A stretch of 64,000 nucleotides of DNA from Lepas anatifera (lineage: Eukaryota > Arthropoda > Thecostraca > Lepadidae). The first letter of the stretch is position 1. Each line of letters begins with the position of its first letter. Positions 1-12,300 of this stretch are shown one piece after another. Where the stretch lies: assembly GCA_034440635.1 (NCBI GenBank), contig JAOTON010001044.1, positions 1-64,000 of the forward strand, given 5' to 3'. Position numbers and translations under genes: made by a program. Under the pieces are notes generated by a model. It saw nothing but the letters and a program-made list of their open reading frames with translations. It was not told the DNA's origin and searched no databases.

Positions 1-143
1 GCGCCATATCACCCAGCTGTATATTTGTTGAACGCCCGACCCACAGACACCCTTTTTTAGTGGTATGGGCGCCATATCACCCAATTGTCGGTGCGCCCAA
101 AAACGCCAACAATGATGATGACGATCCGTGCCACTTTGGACAG
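1..143. other. PAN2 intron end with a 68-bp duplication
   Basis: This is the 3' end of an intron preceding the first PAN2 exon in the window. The motif GCGCCATATCACCCA occurs at 1 and again at 69, a 68-bp period, so a tandem repeat may continue to the left of the window. An in-frame TGA at 113 limits how far the following exon can extend upstream. The acceptor used is the AG at 142-143. No coding match was seen here. Confidence 0.5.
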
Positions 144-282
144 AGTTCGCCGACCCGATGGAGCCACTGCCATCCATATCGTTTACGGATCGTCTGACTC
201 CTCTGGCCAGTATTCCGATGCCGGTCACCAGCGAGCCACTGCTGTCTGACTTGCCCCGGGTCTGGTGCAACAGGGTCTACAG
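144..282 (+). CDS. PAN2: PAN2 exon, linker between WD40 and UCH regions
   Basis: This exon encodes part of the linker that follows the WD40 region of PAN2, the nuclease subunit of the PAN2-PAN3 complex that trims mRNA poly(A) tails in the cytoplasm. The frame reads (E)FADPMEPLPS, then SIPMP, then EPLLSD, an order I recognise from animal PAN2. It ends VWCNRVY plus two bases of the next codon. The donor is a consensus CAG|GTGAGT at 283. Phase is 1 in and 2 out, and the two carried bases complete an Arg codon with the exon at 17819. The acceptor at 142-143 is inferred because upstream sequence in this frame has a stop at 113. Its last 25 bases belong to the 43-bp unit amplified downstream. The identification is strong because all later exons join in phase; the exact start is less certain. 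Confidence 0.85.
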
Positions 283-3200
283 GTGAGTGACATTCTCACT
301 GGGTCTGGTGCAACAGGGTCTACAGGAGAGTGGCACCCTCACCGGGTCTGGTGCAACAGGGTCTACGGGTTAGTGACATTCTCACCGGGTCTGGTGCAAC
401 AGGGTCTACAGGTGAGTGGCATTCTCACCGGGTCTGTGGCTTGCAACAGGGTCTACAGGTGAGTGGCATCCTCACCGGGTCTGGTGCAACAGGGTCTACA
501 GGTTAGTGACATTCTCACCGGGTCTGGTGCAACAGGGTCTACAGGTTAGTGACATTCTCACCGGGTCTGGTGGAACAGGGTCTACAGGTTAGTGACATTC
601 TCACCGGGTCTGGTGCAACAGGGTCTACAGGTTAGTGACATTCTCACTGGGTCTGGTGCAACAGGGTCTACAGGTGAGTGACATTCTCACCGGGTCTGGT
701 GCAACAGGGTCTACAGGTTAGTGACATTCTCACTGGGTCTGGTGCAACAGGGTCTACAGGTGAGTGACATTCTCACCGGGTCTGGTGCAACAGGGTCTAC
801 AGGTTAGTGACATTCTCACTGGGTCTGGTGCAACAGGGTCTACAGGTTAGTGACATTCTCACCGGGTCTGGTGCAACAGGGTCTACAGGTTAGTGACATT
901 CTCACCGGGTCTGGTGCAACAGGGTCTACAGGTGAGTGGCATTCTCACCGGGTCTGGTGCAACAGGGTCTACAGGTGAGTGACATTCTCACCGGGTCTGG
1001 TGCAACAGGGTCTACAGGTTAGTGACATTCTCACTGGGTCTGGTGCAACAGGGTCTACAGGTTAGTGACATTCTCACCGGGTCTGGTGCAACAGGGTCTA
1101 CAGGTTAGTGACATTCTCACCGGGTCTGGTGCAACAGGGTCTACAGGTTAGTGACATTCTCACCGGGTCTGGTGCAACAGGGTCTACAGGTTAGTGACAT
1201 TCTCACTGGGTCTGGTGCAACAGGGTCTACAGGTGAGTGACATTCTCACCGGGTCTGGTGCAACAGGGTCTACAGGTTAGTGACATTCTCACTGGGTCTG
1301 GTGCAACAGGGTCTACATGTGAGTGGCATTCTCACTGGGTCTGGTGCAACAGGGTTTACAGGTGAGTGACATTCTCACTGGGTCTGGTGCAACAGTGTCT
1401 ACAGGTTAGTGACATCCTCACCGGGTCTGGTGCAACAGGGTCTATAGGTTAGTGACATCCTCACCGGGTCTGGTGCAACGGGGTCTACAGGTTAGTGACC
1501 TTCTCAGCGGGTCTGGTGCAACAGGGTCTACAGGTGAGTGGCATTCTCACCGGGTCTGGTGCAACAGGGTCTACCGGTTAGTGACATTCTCACTGGGTCG
1601 GGTGCAACACGGTCTAAAGGTGAGTGACATTCTCACTGGGTCTGGTGCAATAGGGTCTACAGGTTAGTGACATCCTCACCGGGTCTGGTGCAACAGGGTC
1701 TACAGGTGAGTGACATTCTCACCGGGTCTGGTGCAACAGGGTCTACATGTTAGTGACATTCTCACTGGGTCTGGTGCAACAGGGTCTACAGGTGAGTGGC
1801 ATCCCCACCGGGTCTGGTGCAACAGGGTCTACAGGTTAGTGACATTCTCACTGGGTCTGGTGGAACAGGGTCTACAGGTGAGTGGCATTCTCACTGGGTC
1901 TGTTGCAATAGGGTCTACAGGTTAGTGACATTCTCACTGGGTCGGGTGCAACAGGGTCTACAGGTTAGTGGCATTCTCACAGGGTCTGGTACAACAGGGT
2001 CTACAGGTGAGTGACATTCTCACCGGGTCTGGTGCAACAGGGCCTACAGGATAGTGACATTCTCACTGGGTCTGGTGCAACAGGGTTTACAGGTGAGTGA
2101 CATTCTCACTGGGTCTGGTGCAACAGTGTCTACAGGTTAGTGACATCCTCACCGGGTCTGGTGCAACAGGGTCTACAGGTTAGTGACATTCTCACTGGGT
2201 CTGGTGCAACAGGGTCTACAGGATAGTGACATTCTCACTGGGTCTGGTGCAACAGGGTCTACAGGTGAGTGACATTCTCACTGGGTCTGGTGCAACAGGG
2301 TCTACAGGTGAGTGGCATCCTCACCGGGTCTGGTGCAACAGGGTCTACAGGTGAGTGACATTCTCACTGGGTCTGGTGGAACAGGGTCTACAGGTGAGTG
2401 GCATTCTCACTGGGTCTGTTGCAACAGGGTCTACAGGTTAGTGACATTCTCACTGGGTCTGGTGCAACAGGGTCTACAGGTGAGTGGCATTTTCACCGGG
2501 TCTGGTGCAACAGGGTCTACCGGTTAGTGACATTCTCACTGGGTCGGGTGCAACACGGTCTAAAGGTGAGTGACATTCTCACTGGGTCTGGTGCAATAGG
2601 GTCTACAGGTTAGTGACATCCTCACCGGGTCTGGTGCAACAGGGTCTACAGGTGAGTGACATTCTCACCGGGTCTGGTGCAACAGGGTCTACAGGTGAGT
2701 GACATTCTCACTGGGTCTGGTGCAACAGGGTCTACAGGTTAGTGACATTCTCACTGGGTCTGGTGCAACAGGGTCTACAGGTGAGTGACATTCTCACTGG
2801 GTCTGGTGCAACAGGGTCTACAGGTGAGTGACATTCTCACTGGGTCTGGTGCAACAGGGTCCATAGGTTAGTGACATCCTCACCGGGTCTGGTGCAACAG
2901 GGTCTACAGGTTAGTGACATTCTCACTGGGTCTGGTGCAACAGGGTCTACAGGTTAGTGACATTCTCACGGGGTCTGGTGCAACAGGGTCTACAGGATAG
3001 TGACATTCTCACTGGGTCTGGTGCAACAGGGTCTACAGGTGAGTGACATTCTCACTGGGTCTGGTGCAACAGGGTCTACAGGTTAGTGACATCCTTACCG
3101 GGTCTGGTGCAACAGGGTCTACAGGTTAGTGACATTCTCACTGGGTCTGGTGCAACAGGGTCTACAGGTGAGTGACATTCTCACTGGGTCTGGTGCAACA

Positions 3201-5201
3201 GGGTCTACAGGTTAGTGACATTCTCACTGGGTCTGGTGCAACGGGGTCTACAGGTTAGTGACATTCTCACTGGGTCTGGTGCAACAGGGTCTACAGGATA
3301 GTGACATTCTCACTGGGTCTGGTGCAACAGGGTCTACAGGTGAGTGACATTCTCACTGGGTCTGGTGCAACAGGGTCCATAGGTTAGTGACATCCTCACC
3401 GGGTCTGGTGCAACAGGGTCTACAGGTTAGTGACATTCTCACTGGGTCTGGTGCAACAGGGTCTACAGGTTAGTGACATTCTCACGGGGTCTGGTGCAAC
3501 AGGGTCTACAGGATAGTGACATTCTCACTGGGTCTGGTGCAACAGGGTCTACAGGTGAGTGGCATTCTCACCGGGTCTGGTGCAACAGGGTCTACAGGTT
3601 AGTGACATTCTCACTGGGTCTGGTGGAACAGGGTCTACAGGTCAGTGGCATTCTCACTGGGTCTGTTGCAACAGGGTCTACAGGTTAGTGACATTCTCAC
3701 TGGGTCTGGTGCAACAGGGTCTACAGGTGAGTGGCATTCTCACCGGGTCTGGTGCAACAGGGTCTACCGGTTAGTGACATTCTCACTGGGTCTGGTGCAA
3801 CAGGGTCTAAAGGTGAGTGACATTCTCACTGGGTCTGGTGCAATAGGGTCTACAGGTTAGTGACATCCTCACCGGGTCTGGTGCAACAGGGTCTACAGGT
3901 GAGTGACATTCTCACCGGGTCTGGTGCAACAGGGTCTACAGGTTAGTGACATTCTCACTGGGTCTGGTGCAACAGGGTCTACAGGTTAGTGGCATTCTCA
4001 CCGGGTCTGGTACAACAGGGTCTACAGGTTAGTGACATCCTCACCGGGTCTGGTGCAACAGGGTCTACAGGTTAGTGACATTCTCACTGGGTCTGGTGCA
4101 ACAGGGTCTACAGGTTAGTGACATTCTCACTGGGTCTGGTGCAACAGGGTCTACAGGATAGTGACATTCTCACTGGGTCTGGTGCAACAGGGTCTACAGG
4201 TGAGTGACATTCTCACTGGGTCTGGTGCAACAGGGTCTACAGGTGAGTGGCATCCTTACCGGGTCTGGTGCAACAGGGTCTACAGGTTAGTGACATTCTC
4301 ACTGGGTCTGGTGCAACAGGGTCTACAGGTTAGTGACATTCTCACTGGGTCTGGTGCAACAGGGTCTACATGTGAGTGGCATTCTCACTGGGTCTGGTGC
4401 AACAGGGTCTACAGGTTAGTGACATCCTCACCGGGTCTGGTGCAACAGGGTCTACAGGTGAGTGACATTCTCACCGGGTCTGGTGCAACAGGGTCTACAG
4501 GTTAGTGACATTCTCACTGGGTCTGGTGCAACAGGGTCTACAGGTTAGTGGCATTCTCACCGGGTCTGGTACAACAGGGTCTACAGGTTAGTGACATCCT
4601 CACCGGGTCTGGTGCAACAGGGTCTACAGGTTAGTGACATTCTCACTGGGTCTGGTGCAACAGGGTCTACAGGTTAGTGACATTCTCACTGGGTCTGGTG
4701 CAACAGGGTCTACAGGATAGTGACATTCTCACTGGGTCTGGTGCAACAGGGTCTACAGGTGAGTGACATTCTCACTGGGTCTGGTGCAACAGGGTCTACA
4801 GGTGAGTGGCATCCTTACCGGGTCTGGTGCAACAGGGTCTACAGGTTAGTGACATTCTCACTGGGTCTGGTGCAACAGGGTCTACAGGTTAGTGACATTC
4901 TCACTGGGTCTGGTGCAACAGGGTCTACATGTGAGTGGCATTCTCACTGGGTCTGGTGCAACAGGGTTTACAGGTGAGTGACATTCTCACTGGGTCTGGT
5001 GCAACAGTGTCTACAGGTTAGTGACATCCTCACCGGGTCTGGTGCAACAGGGTCTATAGGTTAGTGACATCCTCACCGGGTCTGGTGCAACGGGGTCTAC
5101 AGGTTAGTGACCTTCTCAGCGGGTCTGGTGCAACAGGGTCTACAGTTTAGTGACATCCTCACCGGGTCTGGTGCAACAGGGTCTATAGGTGAGTGACATA
5201 C
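258..5201 (+). repeat. 43-bp minisatellite carrying a 5' splice site, about 114 copies
   Basis: The unit consists of the last 25 bases of the PAN2 exon (GGGTCTGGTGCAACAGGG then TCTACAG) followed by an intron-like 18 bases, GTGAGTGACATTCTCACC or variants beginning GTTAGT or GATAGT. The first GTGAGT is at 283 and the last at 5189, a distance of 4906 = 114 x 43 + 4. The only length change I found is a 4-base insertion near 430 (GGGTCTGTGGCTTGCAAC). Point variants mark higher-order blocks: a marker at 1501 recurs at 5113 (84 units), one at 1571 recurs at 2517 (22 units) and 3764 (29 units), and 4161 recurs at 4720 (13 units). Because 43 is not a multiple of three, three frames give similar short peptides of period 43 residues; these are not genes. 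Confidence 0.97.
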
Positions 5202-5214
5202 AGTGTGGTATCTT

Positions 5215-5822
5215 GAGAGCACCGGTTTCTTGGCTAACGCCACGTGTGGTTTTTGCGCGGGTCGGTCTAATGTTGATCATTTGAGCTTTGTTGATCCTGG
5301 AACAACATACATTTGCTGTATTTTTCGACGTTGAAAACGCGTATGACACGGCATGACCGCTTGTCATACTCCGGAAACTCTTTGACGCGGGTGTGAGAGG
5401 CCACATGGGCCACTTCCTGGCGAACGTTTTCAGAACGAGCTTATTTCGTATGATAGTGGGCAGCGTGCTTTATCAGAGGTTCCAACAGGAAGGCGGCGTC
5501 CCCCAGGGTAGCGTTCTAAGTGTGACTTTTTGGTGTTTTAATAAACGACATCTGTGACGTCATCTATGCTCCTGTTGAAAAATTATTTTTGCCGATGATT
5601 TTGCCATTTGGATCAGCTCATCGACGTCTGCCTCAGCGTAGAGACAGCTGCAGCTTGGTATCGTCCGTCTTTCTGAGTGGAGCCTTTCATGTATGCACTT
5701 CTGCCGAAGGAATCGCTATGCTCCCGGATATCCACTTCCCATTGTACGGCAAAACAATCCCTGTTGTAGACGGGGATAAATTATCGGGGTCACATTTGAC
5801 CAGTGTCCTGAAATTACTCTTC
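5215..5822 (+). pseudogene. Jockey-like non-LTR reverse transcriptase relic
   Basis: Broken frames on the + strand preserve reverse transcriptase blocks in order: FDVENAYDTA (palm block with the first Asp) near 5320, GGVPQGSVLS near 5490, FADDFAIW (catalytic FADD) near 5588, and a later YGKTIPVVDG stretch near 5740 typical of the Jockey/CR1 thumb. Frameshifts separate the blocks, for example between the QGSVLS and FADD segments, and both element ends are missing. The 43-bp array abuts it on the left and a long-TIR element cuts it on the right at 5823. It is a dead retrotransposon fragment inside a PAN2 intron. The clade assignment is from motif style only. Confidence 0.75.
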
Positions 5823-8352
5823 TGCACACGGTTCGTTGGAAGGCAATGTATGCCCCAATGAGTAAAAGTTACATCACTGGAAAGCTGAGAGTGTGCTGAT
5901 TCCAGATATATGAAAATCTATATATGTTCCTCGAGGGCTTTTTGAGCAATTTGTTTATTTTGTGTTGTTCAAATGCACACAAGAATCTCTCTAACTTCCT
6001 CGTCACTGACATAGTGTTGTTGGATACCAAATGAAAGCTTAATAATCTGGGAAGAAAATACCAGTTCTTAAATTCACGCGTCGCGTTTGGATTTTGAATA
6101 TTTACCCTTTCAATTATTTGAAGCACGGATATTGCGCGCAAGGCGCAGAGTCGGCTTCTCGGCGCTGGAGGTTAGCCCTTACTGAAGTGCCGGTCAACTC
6201 GTGGCAAATGTTCTTTCCGCACTCTCACTCAAAATACGCCAAATGTATCATTGTGCTGTGCTAATGGCTCAGCCACAACAATTTTCAAAACATTGACTAT
6301 TCAGAATTTTCCCATTTTATGGTCGTGTTAGCATAACATGCATCTCAAACAGTCAACCTTTGTGTTAAGCAATTGTAAAAATCCACTTAGGCTGAGCGGT
6401 TGTCTGGCTGTGTCAGACACTGTACCGGCCACGGGCCGCGACCGGCTACGGGTGATGTGGGGTTCTGACCACTCTGGTGCATGTTATGTCAGGTCACGGC
6501 TAGGGGAAGCATGGCAAGTGCCCACGTCACTGCTACGAACGATCATTCAAGATAACGTATTTGCATCATTTGCCTTAAGAAATCTTCGGATTATCTTTCA
6601 CCGGCATTATTGGAGCAGCTAAAACAGATACCAGACAGAGCTAAGTTTTCGGCAAAGGATACACACCTATTTGGAGGGATCTGTTCTTGGGGCCGAAAAC
6701 TAAAAATCTGATAAAAAACTCATCTCAAGAGAAGAACAAATTATACTCGTGGTGCTTCGAGAGAACACGTCTCAGGGAGTGCAAACAATTTTGTTTCCAA
6801 AAAGGAAATGCCACAGTATGGCAATGCGTATGCAGCGTTCTATATGTTTCGGGAAATGTTGACAATCCTTTGGACAGATGATTACGGTGTTAAAAACCAT
6901 GGTTCTATGATTCACGGCTCAGATAATGCGATAAGTATCGGGACATCAATAGGAACATATTGAAGAGGCATTTCCTCTGTGCAACTTTTACACATTCCTT
7001 AAGCAAAAATATATCCCATGCGGAATGCTCAGTTGTATGGGCTTACTGAGCGGGAAAAATAAGATGGGACTGGATGAAATTGTCCTGATTTTATCCCATA
7101 CGAAAACAACATTGTCAAAACTCCGAAAGAAAATCAAAAGGATGGGCAGAAGTGAAGACAGAAGAAGTCGCAGACTCATTGGAGATACTACGGGCCGGAA
7201 TGGAATGTGATTAGTTGGGGGCGGAATAATAAGGACGTAAAAATGTTTACATGCTGGCATCTACAGGAAGCATTTTGGGCCTCTTCAATCTGCAAACACA
7301 CCAGTCTTTTGGTTGTGCAAAATGAGAAGACTTCCTTATGGATACAGCGCGCCCGGTAATTTGAGTAAAATTTTGATAAATTAAAGCCCCCTTGAATTTG
7401 CTATTTTATGTACGTCGTCCTTCACGTAGGACCTAAAAATATTCATTTCGCTTGATTGTTTTCTTTGCCTAATAAGTCATCTGCTCAGATTTAGTTAGGA
7501 AATGGTCGTCCCAACACTGAATAACACAACTAACCGTATTGAAGTACTGGAACGACATAAGTCGAAATCTCCCTGGTATTCCTTTAGCTAATTAATCACA
7601 TTCTTTGTAACGTTAGTCTTAATATTTGACTTTTGACCTATCTTATTACAATTTTTATCCCCGCTCCTGACGATCCATGCGTACCCAGGGCGGACGGGAC
7701 TAGGCCGGGTCAGGGCCTGGCATGGCTGGCTGGAAGGCGAAGTTTGCGTGCGTTTCCGTACAGCCCCTGACAATGTGTCATGGCTCTGAAGAACGAGCGT
7801 CAGTTTGTTTTCTCGATTGAGGGCAACATAAATTGATGAGTTTGAGATATGTGCAATGTTGATACTACCATGAAATGGGAGAATTCTGAATTGTTCGTAT
7901 GTGTAAATGTATTATTGCTAAGTCATTAGCACAGCACGATGATACATTTGGCGTATTTTGAGTGAGAGTACGGGAAGAGCATTTTCCACGAGGTGACCGG
8001 CACTTCAGTAAGGACTAACCTCCAGCGCCGAGAAGCCGACTCTGCGCCTTTCGCGCAATATCCGTGCTTCTAATCGTTGAAAGGGTAAATACTCAAAATC
8101 CAAACGCGACGCGTGGATTTAAGAAATGCTATTTTCTTCCCAGATTATTAAGCTTTCATTTGGTATCCAACAATACTAAGTCAGTGACAAAGAAGTTAGA
8201 GAGATTCTTGAGTAAATTTTAACAACACAAAGACGAAAATTGGTCAAAAAGCCCCCGAGGAACATATATCTGGAATCAGCAGGCTCTCAGCTTTCTAATG
8301 ATGCAACTTTTACTCATTGGGGCACACACTGCCTTCCAACGAACCGTGTGCA
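5823..8352. mobile_element. 2.5-kb element with about 450-bp terminal inverted repeats
   Basis: The left arm starts TGCACACGGTTCGTTGGAAG at 5823 and the right arm ends with its reverse complement at 8352. The arms, about 5823-6290 and 7920-8352, match along most of their length with small indels: the TTTGGTATCCAACA, GGTAACCT-like and GCGCAATATCCGTGC stretches recur inverted. The central part, about 6295-7915, shows no recognised transposase, only short random-looking frames. It resembles a foldback-type or non-autonomous DNA transposon. No clear target duplication was found. Confidence 0.75.
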
Positions 8353-9339
8353 AAGTGTGGGATGTCAAAATTCAGGAAAAATAGGTCAAAATTAATAAAC
8401 AAAAAAGGGACAAAAGCAAATGTAGGGTTAGAACATCTCCGAAAAAAATTACACGTATTAAAATATAGTTTGCACATGAAGTGCAAAAACAAATAAGGCA
8501 TGACAGATATTAAAATTAACAATATTAATATAGGTTAAACCAACTGGAGAAACCCAAAAATCCAACTCCTCCCGAGTTCAGCATTTTTTAAAATAAAAGT
8601 ATCAAGCATACTAGGCAATACATTAAGAAGCAGAAAATTTACAGTATAAAGATAAAAGTAAAGCAAAGTCTGGAATACCTCCCAAAACAATGTCTCGGGT
8701 GAGGCAGGTCTTGCTTTAGAACCTTTAACAAGCAGCTGAAATGTATAAAAGGCAGGACCATTTCCAAAACTTTTCCATTTGAACAAAATATTTTCAAACA
8801 AGCTTATTTATGAAATTATACCTACATCAGCAGGATTCACTCCCTCTGTTTTAACTTGAATTCATGGAGAAATTACAGCATACAATCACACAATAAAAAT
8901 AAAAATACGTAGTCAAATGGCCACTATGAAAATAATCATTTGCTTAAAGCCCTTTACCCACGTGCCTGGCTTTCTCAAACTTGAATTATATTAACCTGAT
9001 TGAAATAAAGAATGAACCATCGGTTGAGGTTCAGAATTAGCCTGCTTAAGCCATAAGACATACCAATACTTTCTACAACAACTTAAAGCTTAACAACTCT
9101 CAAACGTACGTATAAGCTTCGAACCCTGGGTTATAATAACAACTGGCGATGTCCAAAATCTCCAGCATGCACTCCAGAAACGTACACAAACACTCATATC
9201 AACTGCGGCAAATTCATTTTCACAATGCTGAGAAAGGCATCTCGTGTCAAATTCAGGCAGGCCTGTCGACAGCGGATGCCAAGTACGGTTTTTTCTGAAC
9301 TCTGAAAAACGGCAAAAGACGACCAGAAGCAAAACCCAA
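8353..9339. other. AT-rich intron sequence, nothing recognised
   Basis: This stretch is AT-rich intron DNA with a few short open frames on the - strand (around 8535-8801 and 9090-9344) that show no domain I recognise. The right part may be the 5' end of the PHD-finger retroelement, but no boundary is visible. Confidence 0.4.
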
Positions 9340-12300
9340 GACATTACGTGACTTCCACTTCACAGCAGGAAAACCGTGCTGGATGTTCGCAGTGTGGAAA
9401 ACTTAACAAAAGGAAAAGACACATCATATGCAGTCTCTGCCATCGACCTTGGCACCTCACATGTGTGAAACTAACGAGGGCACAGGCTGATGTCCTAAGT
9501 CATTGGTGGTGTCCCACCTGCATAGGTGATTCAACAAGCTTAAATCAGCCCACAGATACGAATGTCGAAGAATTGTTGTCTGAGCAGGTTTCCTCCGAAG
9601 GCTTCGATTTGGCAAGATCCTTGGCATCCCTAAAGCTGACTAACCGAGTCCTGAGGAGGATACCTAGGGGTGCCAGAATCCTAGCCGCCGATGCCCTGAC
9701 ACATTTGCTAACAACTGCCTTCTGCGGAACGCTTTGTCCCATTGCACTGGCTGTCCCCTCAGGTGGCTGAGAAGTATCTTTGACAACCAAATTGAAGCGT
9801 CAGATATCTAGTTATATGGAAGACAAAACCATCCAATCCAACCCTCTTGAAACTGAACAAAAATGGCGAGAAGTAAGGACTGTTGTCTCACGCACAGAGC
9901 ATCTTAAGCGTAGTGTAGCAGCCAAGCTAGCAGACACAGACATCAAAGGGGCGATCTGTCTTTTAACCGCCCACCGGGGTCCGGCGCCACCTTCGCCCGC
10001 CGGGGCCATCGATGGCCCCCTCTAACTCCGAAATATGGGTGTTAGCGCAAATCTGAAAGTGCAATGAAAGCTTGCGTGAATTGTAAGAAATTACTTCGCA
10101 TGTTTTGTGCTCGGTAATGGTTTGACCTGAGGTCAATTAGGTCAAGATCGGCTATTTTCACTCAATATGCAATGATTGAGCAAACTGGGCATAACTCTTT
10201 GTATTAGAGCTATTGAGGCCTGGTAGACATTTGATAGCAAATTGCCGTACTTTTCCGCTATGTGGAACGTAAAGACCTCCCGCCAGTGGTTTGACCTCCG
10301 GGTCACCTCTGACCTAATATACCTGAGGTCAAAGGTCGGTGACCTTGCCGTATATAATGAAGCAGTGAAAGACAAAACGATGGTGTTTGTTTCACGCTCT
10401 AGCTCAATTAGGTAGTTATTGTCAAAATACTGTTTTTGACCTCTGGTGACTGGATGACCTTGAAAGTCGGGCAATATGACCCCTGGGATCCGTAGGGTGT
10501 AAAACGTTGTTCTGAGCATCTGAATTGAATCATTTTTGTGGCTTTTATATCATGAAACAACTTTTCCTATGCTTTCTATGGGGTCGCCTCGTGACCTGAC
10601 CTCGGGCACAAATCAAAATCCCGGATATACACCTTGTAGACCCTGGAGGGGTTTGAAGTGTGGAAGTTTAATCGATCGACTTTGAAATGTAGCTCTTACA
10701 GAGCTCTAAAGTGAAGTGAGGTGACCTTGGTTGACCTCGTCTGGTACCTGACCTTGGGTACCGGGTAAAAATTTCAGGGATGATGGAAAATGATGCGGAG
10801 AGGTAGAGCCCTCACTGCGGTGCTCGCCTGTTTTTCTGCTATCCCAAAACCTTGGGGCCATCGATGGCCCCTCCCCGGTGGCGGTTAACATCCAGGGTCG
10901 AGATCGCTCCCCACTCTGACGATGTCGTAGAGGCCTTAAGGCATAAACATCCGCCAGCGCCGGAAGATGTCTGCCAGCTGCACCTAACAGCAGTGACAGC
11001 GCCCATACAGCAACAGAGGCGGAGGTGGTGGCAGCAATAGCCTCCTTTAATACGGGATCAAGCGCTGGTCTGGACGCGCTAAGACCAGCACATCTCAAAG
11101 ACCTGACGAGCCGTGCCGCTGCAGAGGCTGGTACACGCCTGATCACAGCATTAACTGCCCTTACAAACAAGGCTCTAAGAGGTGAAATTCCTGAATTTGC
11201 GAGGGAAGCCTTCCTCGGCGCATCCTTAACCGCCCTGAAAAAGCCAGGTGGCGGTATAAGGCCCATCGCCATGGGCTCTGTTTTCCGAAGGCTAGCAGCT
11301 GAAGTTGGCCTAAAGCCCATCAGCTCCCCATTTGGTCTTGAGCTCTGCCCCATCCAACTGGGGTTCGGAACACCGGGAGGATGTGAGGCAGCCGCCCATG
11401 CATCTCGCCTCTACATGGCCAACATGGAAGATGAAGAGATACTAATTAAAGTGGACATGAAGAATGCCTTCAACACTCTACGCAGAGATCATTTTCTTCG
11501 TGCAGTTCTGAAGCATCCCCCGTCACTTTATCCTCTTCTTTATCAATCATACCATAGGCCCACTCCTATATACTTTGGCCGCACAGAGCTTCACTCAGAG
11601 ACAGGTATCCAACAAGGCGACCCGTGTGGGCCTGCCATCTTTGCCCTCACAATACAGCCAGTCGCCAGTCTTGTCACATCAACATTCAATTGCTGTGACT
11701 TGGACGACGGCACGATCGGTGGAGATGTAGCCAGCGTCAGCGCCGACCTGGCAATGCTCTAGCCAGCAATGAGCGCCATTGACTTACAAGTAAATGCTGA
11801 GAAGTGCCAAATAATCCTTCCAAAAGCCCCATCTGAGAAGGCAGATTGTTTCACACCGGGAAACATCCTAGATATTATCCCTGGGTCCTCCATACTAAGG
11901 GAAGAAGAGCAAACTGTTCTCGGAGCACCTATGACTGTAACAGCTACCGATAAAATAATCAGGAAGAAAAGTGGAGAGCTGGAGCTCATGATCCAACGTC
12001 TAAAATATCTTGACGCCCACACTTCACTTTTTTGCTGAGGAACTGTCTGTGGCTGCCGAAATTGCAGTACATCCTACGGGTCTCACCCGCTTACCAACTA
12101 CCAGAACTACTGCAGGCTCTCGACAGTAGCCTTTTGTCTGCCGTCACTGATATTACCAACACCAAGTTTCAAGAAGCTAACTGGACTCAAGCCGTCCTCC
12201 CAACACGCTACGGTGGACTTGGTCTTCGCCGCACAGAAGACGTCGCCCTCCCCAGCTTTATTGCATCCACACATGGCTGCCGCCAATTGATATCATCTTT

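Noticed and set aside
265..4977. Many short + strand open frames with VWCNRVYRLVTFS and SDILTGSGATGSTG peptides
   Set aside because: They are the three reading frames of a 43-bp unit, repeating every 43 residues and ending at frequent TAG/TGA. They have no independent gene evidence. Only the PAN2 frame to 282 is real.
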